This document shows positions 59,110-64,000 of a stretch of 64,000 nucleotides of DNA, piece by piece. The notes below the pieces were generated by a model that was given only the letters and a program-made list of their open reading frames with translations, was not told the DNA's origin and made no database searches. The translations under genes were made by a program, and so were the position numbers. This stretch comes from Rhinopithecus roxellana. Its lineage: Eukaryota > Chordata > Mammalia > Primates > Cercopithecidae. The stretch spans positions 91,480,089 through 91,544,088 of the forward strand of contig NC_044551.1 of the NCBI RefSeq assembly GCF_007565055.1, read 5' to 3'. Numbering within the stretch: position 1 is the stretch's first letter; each line of letters begins with the position of its first letter.

Positions 59110-60119
59110 CATATGTCCTGTGAGATGTATGCTGTAAGAAGATTCTATTTTGGTGTATTTCGAGGATTTGTTCCAAGATTTAGAGCTCCTTTTTAGTAGC
59201 TCTTATAGTGCTGGCTTTGTAGTGGCAAATTTTCTCAGCATTTATTTTTCTGAAAAAGACTACCTTTCTTTCATTTATGAAGCTTAGTTTCACTGGATAA
59301 AAAAATTCTTGGCTGATAATTGTTTTGTTTAAGGAGGCTGAAAATAGGACCCTATCCCTTTCTAGCTTGGAGATTTTCTGCTGAGAAATCTGCTGGCAAT
59401 CTGATAGGTTTTCCTTTATCAGTTACCTGATGTTTTTGCCTCACACCTCTTAAGATTCTTTCCTTTGTCTTGACTTTAGATAACCTGATGACTATGTGCC
59501 TAGACAATGGTATTTTTGTGATTAATTTCCCACGTCTTGAGTTTCTTATATTTGAATGTCTAGAGCTATAGCAAAGCCGAGGAAATTTTCCTCCATTATT
59601 CCCTCAAATGGGTTTTCCAAAGCTTCAGAATTTTATTCTTCCTCAGGAACACCAATTATTCTTAGGTTTTATCTTTAGCATAATCCTAAACTTCTTGGAG
59701 TCTTTTTTTTTTTAATTTTTTGTCTTTGTTGGATTGTGTTAATTCAAAAGCCTTGTCTTCAAGCTCAAAAGCTCCTTTTTCTACTTGTTCAATTATATTG
59801 CTGAGACTTTCCGGTGCATTTTGCAGTTCTCTAAGTGTGTCCTTCTTTTCTGGAAGTTGCGATTGTTTTTTATTTATGCTATTTCACTGGAGATTTTTCC
59901 ATTCATATCCTGTATCACTTTTTAATTCCTTTAAGTTTGACTTCACCTTTCTCTGGTGCCTCCTTGATTGACATGATATTTGACCTTCTGAATTCTTTTT
60001 CTGGCAATTCAGAGATGTTGTCTTGGTTTGGATCAATTGCTGGTGAACCAGTGTGATCTTTTGGAGGTGTTAAAGAGTGTTGTCATATTATCAGAATTGT
60101 TTTTCTGGTTCATTCTCAT
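59110..60119 (-). pseudogene. L1 ORF1 remnant
   Basis: The minus strand from about 60119 (ATGAGAATGAACCAGAAAAA) runs through a coiled-coil-like part into the C-terminal domain region near 59250-59450, ending shortly before ORF2. The length of about 1 kb fits ORF1. Stops and small indels break it. Plus-strand frames in this interval (73-83 codons) are shadows of this antisense sequence. Confidence 0.7.
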
Positions 60120-60982
60120 TTGAGTAGATGACATCAGAGAGAAAATCTGGGGCTCAAGGATTGTTGTTCAGATTCTTTTGTCCCACAGGGTGCTCCCTTG
60201 ATATGGTGCTCTCCTTTTCCCTACGAATGGGGCTTTCTGAAAGCCAAACTGCAGTTGTCATTATTTCTCTTCTGGATCTAGCCACCCAACAGAGCTACCA
60301 GGCTCTGGGCTGGGACTGGGGAATGTCTGCAAGGAGTTCTGTGATGTGATCCATCTTCAGGTCTCTCAGCTGTGGATACCAATGCCTGCTCTGGGGGAGG
60401 TAGCTGGGGAGTTAAGTGGACTCTGAGAAGGTCACTGGTTATATTTGTGTTAGGTGAGCTGGTTTTGTGTTGGCCTCCAGCCAGACTCCTCTTGGGTGAG
60501 TGAGACTTGCTGCAGCTGCCATGACAGATGCGGGTATGATTCCTAGGCCAATGGAGTTGGGTTCCCAAGGAAATTATGGCTGCCTCTGTTGTGTCACACT
60601 AGTTGCCAGGGAACTGGGGAAAAGCTAGCAGCCATAGGCCTCACTCAGCTCCTGTGTAGTCCAGAGCCAGAAAGACCAGTCTCACTCTCACCATGCTCCG
60701 CAAACAGCACTGAGTTTGTTTCCAGGCAGCAAATGAGCAGGCCTGAGAACTTGTCCCAGGCAACAAGCCTCCCAGCTGAGAAAGCAAGCAGACTCACAGT
60801 TCCTCAGCTGTCCCACAGAACCTGCAGTGGCAATCCACCTCCTTCAAAGGGTCTGTGGATTCTCTCAGCTTTTCTGGTACATTCTTGCAGTAGTTCTTGG
60901 AGCAAAAGTTCATTATGTAGGTCTCCACATCCTGCTGCGTCCATCTGAGTGGGAACTGCAAGTTAGTCCTGCCTCCTATTCA

Positions 60983-60989
60983 CCATTTT
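60983..60989 (-). promoter_or_regulatory. YY1 core motif at the L1 5' end
   Basis: CCATTTT on plus (AAAATGG on minus) fits the YY1 core CCATNTT. It lies about six bases inside the L1 5' end; YY1 sites at this place set the start of transcription in younger L1s. Use in this copy is an inference. Confidence 0.35.
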
Positions 60990-61059
60990 CCCCCAGAAAA
61001 TATCCCTGTTGCTCTTTTTAACAAGTTCTGACAGCAAGATAAAGTATTTTACCAAAGCC

Positions 61060-62300
61060 TGATCTTCTGGGGATGTATCAGAGCCTAATTGACCTGATGA
61101 AAGGAAAATACCCCCAATCAAGCTAGCTTAGCCTTCCACATGGGAGAAAGTACACCCAAATCCAGTGCCCTACATCCATCCTGTCTCACCTAAGGCTTAA
61201 GATCTACCTATAGGACTATGAAACACTGTCCTACCTCTTACCACCCACCACACATTAAAGGCCTATTTACAATACTTCCTTTTGCCCAGCACATCACATC
61301 TACATTTCACCAAACATGACAAGGCACACTAAATGGCAAAAAATACAATCTGAAGAGATAGAGTAAGCATTGAAACCAGACCCAGATATGGCAGGGATGT
61401 TGAAACTATTAGACCACAAATTTAAAACGACTATGATTCACATGCTTAGAGCCCTAATAGAAAAAGTAGATAGAATGTGAGAACGGATAAATAATGTGAG
61501 CAGATATCTAGAAATTCTAAGAAAGAATAAAAAGAACACAAGAGAACGAAAACACTTGTAACAGAAAGGGAAAATGTCTTTGATGGCTCATTAGTAGACT
61601 GGATACAGCTGAGGAGAAAAATCACTGAGCTTGGATACGTCAAACAGAAACTTCAAAAACTGAAAAGCAAAGAGAAAAAAGACAGGAAAAGAAATAGAAC
61701 ATAATATCCAAGAACTGTGGAACAACTATGAAAGGTGTACATGTAATGGTAATAGCAAAAGGAGAAGAAAGAGAGAACACAAAAGAAAAAAGTGTTTGAA
61801 ACAATAATGGCTTAGAATTTCCCCCAAATTAATGTTAGACATCAAACCACAAATCTTGTAAGCTCAGGGAACACCAGACAGGAAAAATGCCAAAAAAAAA
61901 AAAAAAATCCTACACCTAAGCATGTCATATGTAAATGGCAGAAAATCAAGATACAGAAATATCTAGAAAGAAGCCAGAGGTGTGGAAAAAACCTTATGTA
62001 TAGAGAAGCAAATATGAAAATTACATCTAATTTCTCTTCAGAAGCCATATGGGTAAGAAGAGGGTAAAATGAAGTATTTAACATGTTGGGAGAAAAAAAA
62101 AATGAACTTAGAACTCTGTACTCTGCAAAATTATTCTTCAAAAATGAAAGAGAAATAAACACTTTCTCAGACAAACATTGAGGGAATTTGCTACCAGTAG
62201 ACATGCCTCTAAAGAAATGTTAAAAGTTCTTCATAGAGAAAAACTTGAGATATGTCAAAAACTTTCATCTACATAAAGAAAGGAAGAGTATTAGAGAAGA
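61060..62300 (+). mobile_element. Old L1 fragment with ORF1 region (L1M/HAL1-like)
   Basis: In order: 'GATATGGCAGGGATGTTGAA', 'GACCACAAATTTAAAACGAC', 'CATGCTTAGAGCCCTAATAG', then 'TCTGTACTCTGCAAAATTAT', 'CTTCAAAAATGAAAGAGAAA' and 'CTTTCTCAGACAAACATTGA'. The last three correspond to the ORF1 C-terminal domain region of older L1s. Stops are dense. It faces the full-length minus L1 head to head across about 65 bases. Confidence 0.55.
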
Positions 62301-64000
62301 AATAAAATAAAAACATGTGAAATGTATTCAGGAGCTTATAGATTTTACTGAACCTGGTCAGTTTTCCACAGGATAAGCAGTGAATTGTACTGCATCTTAA
62401 CAGTATGTATTAGGATTCTTGCAGCACACAGGAAGATATATTTTACCAGATATTATTCGTCCAAGCTACTGAGCCCCAGGGGGAGGAAACTTGGGGTAGC
62501 TGGCTAAACAGATCTAGAGAAAAAAACTGCTGTAGTCTCCATAATTCTTGTCTGGATTCAGACATTAGGTCAAGAGCTTTCCAAATTGCTGCACTTGCTG
62601 TTCCATCCTCTGCTGAAAGACCAGGAATACAGCACATGTTGACAGCAAAAACAGGGATTTAAAGAATGTGAGAAGGCCTGGAAGAACACTAATGAAGAGC
62701 AATGGGGAGGAGCTGGAGTTCCAAGGTACCAAACCACAGGAGATTTATCCCCCAAACAGGAGAGACTTGTGGCCTCCATCTTGGCTGTTTCTTCTCTCTT
62801 CGTTTTATATTTCAGAAATGTATCCTTTAGTTTTGATGATTTGGTTCAGACTGAGATTGCAATGTGATTTCTGTTCTCCAACATAATTCTGTTTCTTTAT
62901 CTCAGTTGGAGAATCAAATAGCATATTAATATGATACATTACACTAGATTTCACCTAGAGTGGGTAATAAAAGCTATTTTCCAACCTTTTCAGTCTGAGC
63001 TCAAATAAAGTTAATCTAATTTAATATGTCATCAATAAAAGTTGGTCTATGGGCCAATAATTATTTAGGGAAGAGGGATGGGGGGAAGTTTGAAGGATAA
63101 TTTAGAGGTTGGTTTGATTTAAGACAAGTTCAAGTTTAGCAATGCAATTTTGCTGCATCTACTATATATCTCTATGATGAGTGCATGGCAGAAAAACCAA
63201 CCTTTACATTTTCTATCTATAATTAATGAGTAGCTTCTAGCAGGGTTGGGGAGAGGAGAAAAGACTTGTGATTACAGGAGACCAGCTCACTTGAGTGATG
63301 TCAAATCTTCTAGAGGCCAATTTAAACCAGTCAGCATTCCCACTTGTATGTTCTGGGGTTTTGCTACTTTTTAAAGTCATGATAGGATGAAACCTAATTA
63401 GAAAGGAGGCAAAGAGACTAATGATAATATGATGGTTTAAATTACTAAAGCCAATTAATTATACACAATAAGTGCCACCAATAGTGGTAGTTTGGGGTTG
63501 CTAAGAAAGTGTTGATAGGATTGGGAGGGAGACTCAGCCCCAACATCTCCTTCTCTGTCTCTCCAGAGCAGGATCTCTCCCAAAGGTCTCTGCTCACAGA
63601 CAAAGTCCACCCCAGTGTGGCAGTCATAGTGAGAAATTCCAAGTATAGAAGCCTTAGCCCCACTAAGCATTCAGAATTCCATCCTGCTTCCCACTGAGTG
63701 AAGCCTAAGCTCTGAAGGCTTCTGACTCTCAGCCCTCTTCTCTCCTTCCTTGCCGCTTCATGAAGCGTGGCCTCCAGGAGAATGGACAGGGATTTGCAAT
63801 CCCATCCAGGGTGGGAGCAGGAAGTGAGAAGCAGTGGTAATCACACTGCGTGTCTCCCATTCCTACAATCCCCCCCTTCATGAATCCAGGTCAGCTAGCT
63901 GGAGATCATACTTAGTCTCCTGGCAAAGTGAGCCTGCTTCTACACCTCATCCTCTGACAGGGGCATTGTTTGGAATGGGCAGACGGCCTGGAACTGCAAC
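62301..64000. other. Unique stretch to window end
   Basis: No gene or repeat family is recognised. Frames of 62-72 codons overlap on both strands at 63445-63697, as chance would give. Confidence 0.4.

Larger units (their letters stand above)
54820..60995 (-). mobile_element. Essentially full-length L1 (L1PB/L1MA type), inactive
   Basis: A complete L1 order is read on minus: a 5' UTR of about 875 bp starting GGGGGAAAATGGTGAATAGG (complement at 60976-60995), ORF1, ORF2 and a 3' UTR reaching the T-rich stretch near 54820. One Alu is inserted in ORF2. Stops and frameshifts are frequent in both frames, so it is dead. The 5' UTR start suggests an L1PB-like copy; the subfamily is not fixed. TGTTGTTATTTTT on the left and TGTTGCTCTTTTT at about 61007 on the right could be a decayed target duplication, with about a dozen unexplained bases between the latter and the 5' end. 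Confidence 0.88.

Noticed and set aside
54447..60995. Full-length L1 nested inside the L1M fragment at 54.4 kb
   Set aside because: The L1M sequence does not resume at 60996, so nesting is not supported; the two are adjacent.
1..64000. CRISPR array, prokaryotic operon, riboswitch or phage-like system
   Set aside because: No regularly spaced repeats, ribosome-binding sites or dense coding are present; repeat content is that of a primate genome.
1..64000. tRNA or small structured RNA genes
   Set aside because: The only tRNA-like sequence seen is the head of MIR SINEs. No intact A and B box pair with a cloverleaf was found by eye; tRNAscan-SE and Infernal would be decisive.

Overview
The window reads as primate nuclear DNA, most likely human or another catarrhine. 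It is AT-rich and CpG-poor, and it is packed with Alu elements (J-, S- and Y-like by eye), primate-era L1 copies, a THE1-type MaLR provirus, MLT1-like LTRs and older mammalian repeats (MIR, L2, MER5A). I find no protein-coding exon, rRNA, tRNA or CRISPR that I can support. The open frames in the window are short or explained by repeats. It looks like an intergenic desert or the inside of a very large intron.

Layout. 0-10 kb: a solo ERV1-class LTR (LTR10-like), an MLT1-like LTR, a simple-repeat cluster with palindromes, two L1 3' ends around a CA repeat, a G-rich degenerate tandem array, an old L1 3' end and an L2 tail. 10-13 kb: three Alus, two minus and one plus. 13-18 kb: an ancient L1 ORF1 fragment, a complete THE1-like provirus with both LTRs, and an ERVL-like LTR piece. 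18-28 kb: mostly unique DNA with L2, MIR, an Alu whose tail runs into a polypurine tract of about 325 bp, and a 58-bp tandem duplication. 28.5-35.2 kb: MER5A, then a long decayed L1 on plus with recognisable ORF1 and ORF2. 35-39 kb: an MLT1 split by an AluY, a MIR, and two head-to-tail Alus sharing one target-site duplication. 39-45 kb: L2-like pieces, a local direct duplication of about 160 bp and a hAT fragment. 45-54 kb: an Alu-split MLT1-like LTR, two more Alus and long unique stretches, one holding a small CpG cluster. 54.4-61 kb: an L1 3' fragment, then an essentially full-length L1 on minus, including its 5' UTR, broken by one Alu. 61-62.3 kb: an old L1 ORF1 region on plus. The rest is unique.

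The elements do not form a pathway. The interest lies in nested insertions, local rearrangements and DNA-structure motifs: G-quadruplex candidates, a polypurine tract and perfect hairpins. I found no convincing novel biological system. Family names rest on remembered consensus features and edges are set by eye; RepeatMasker/Dfam would settle them.
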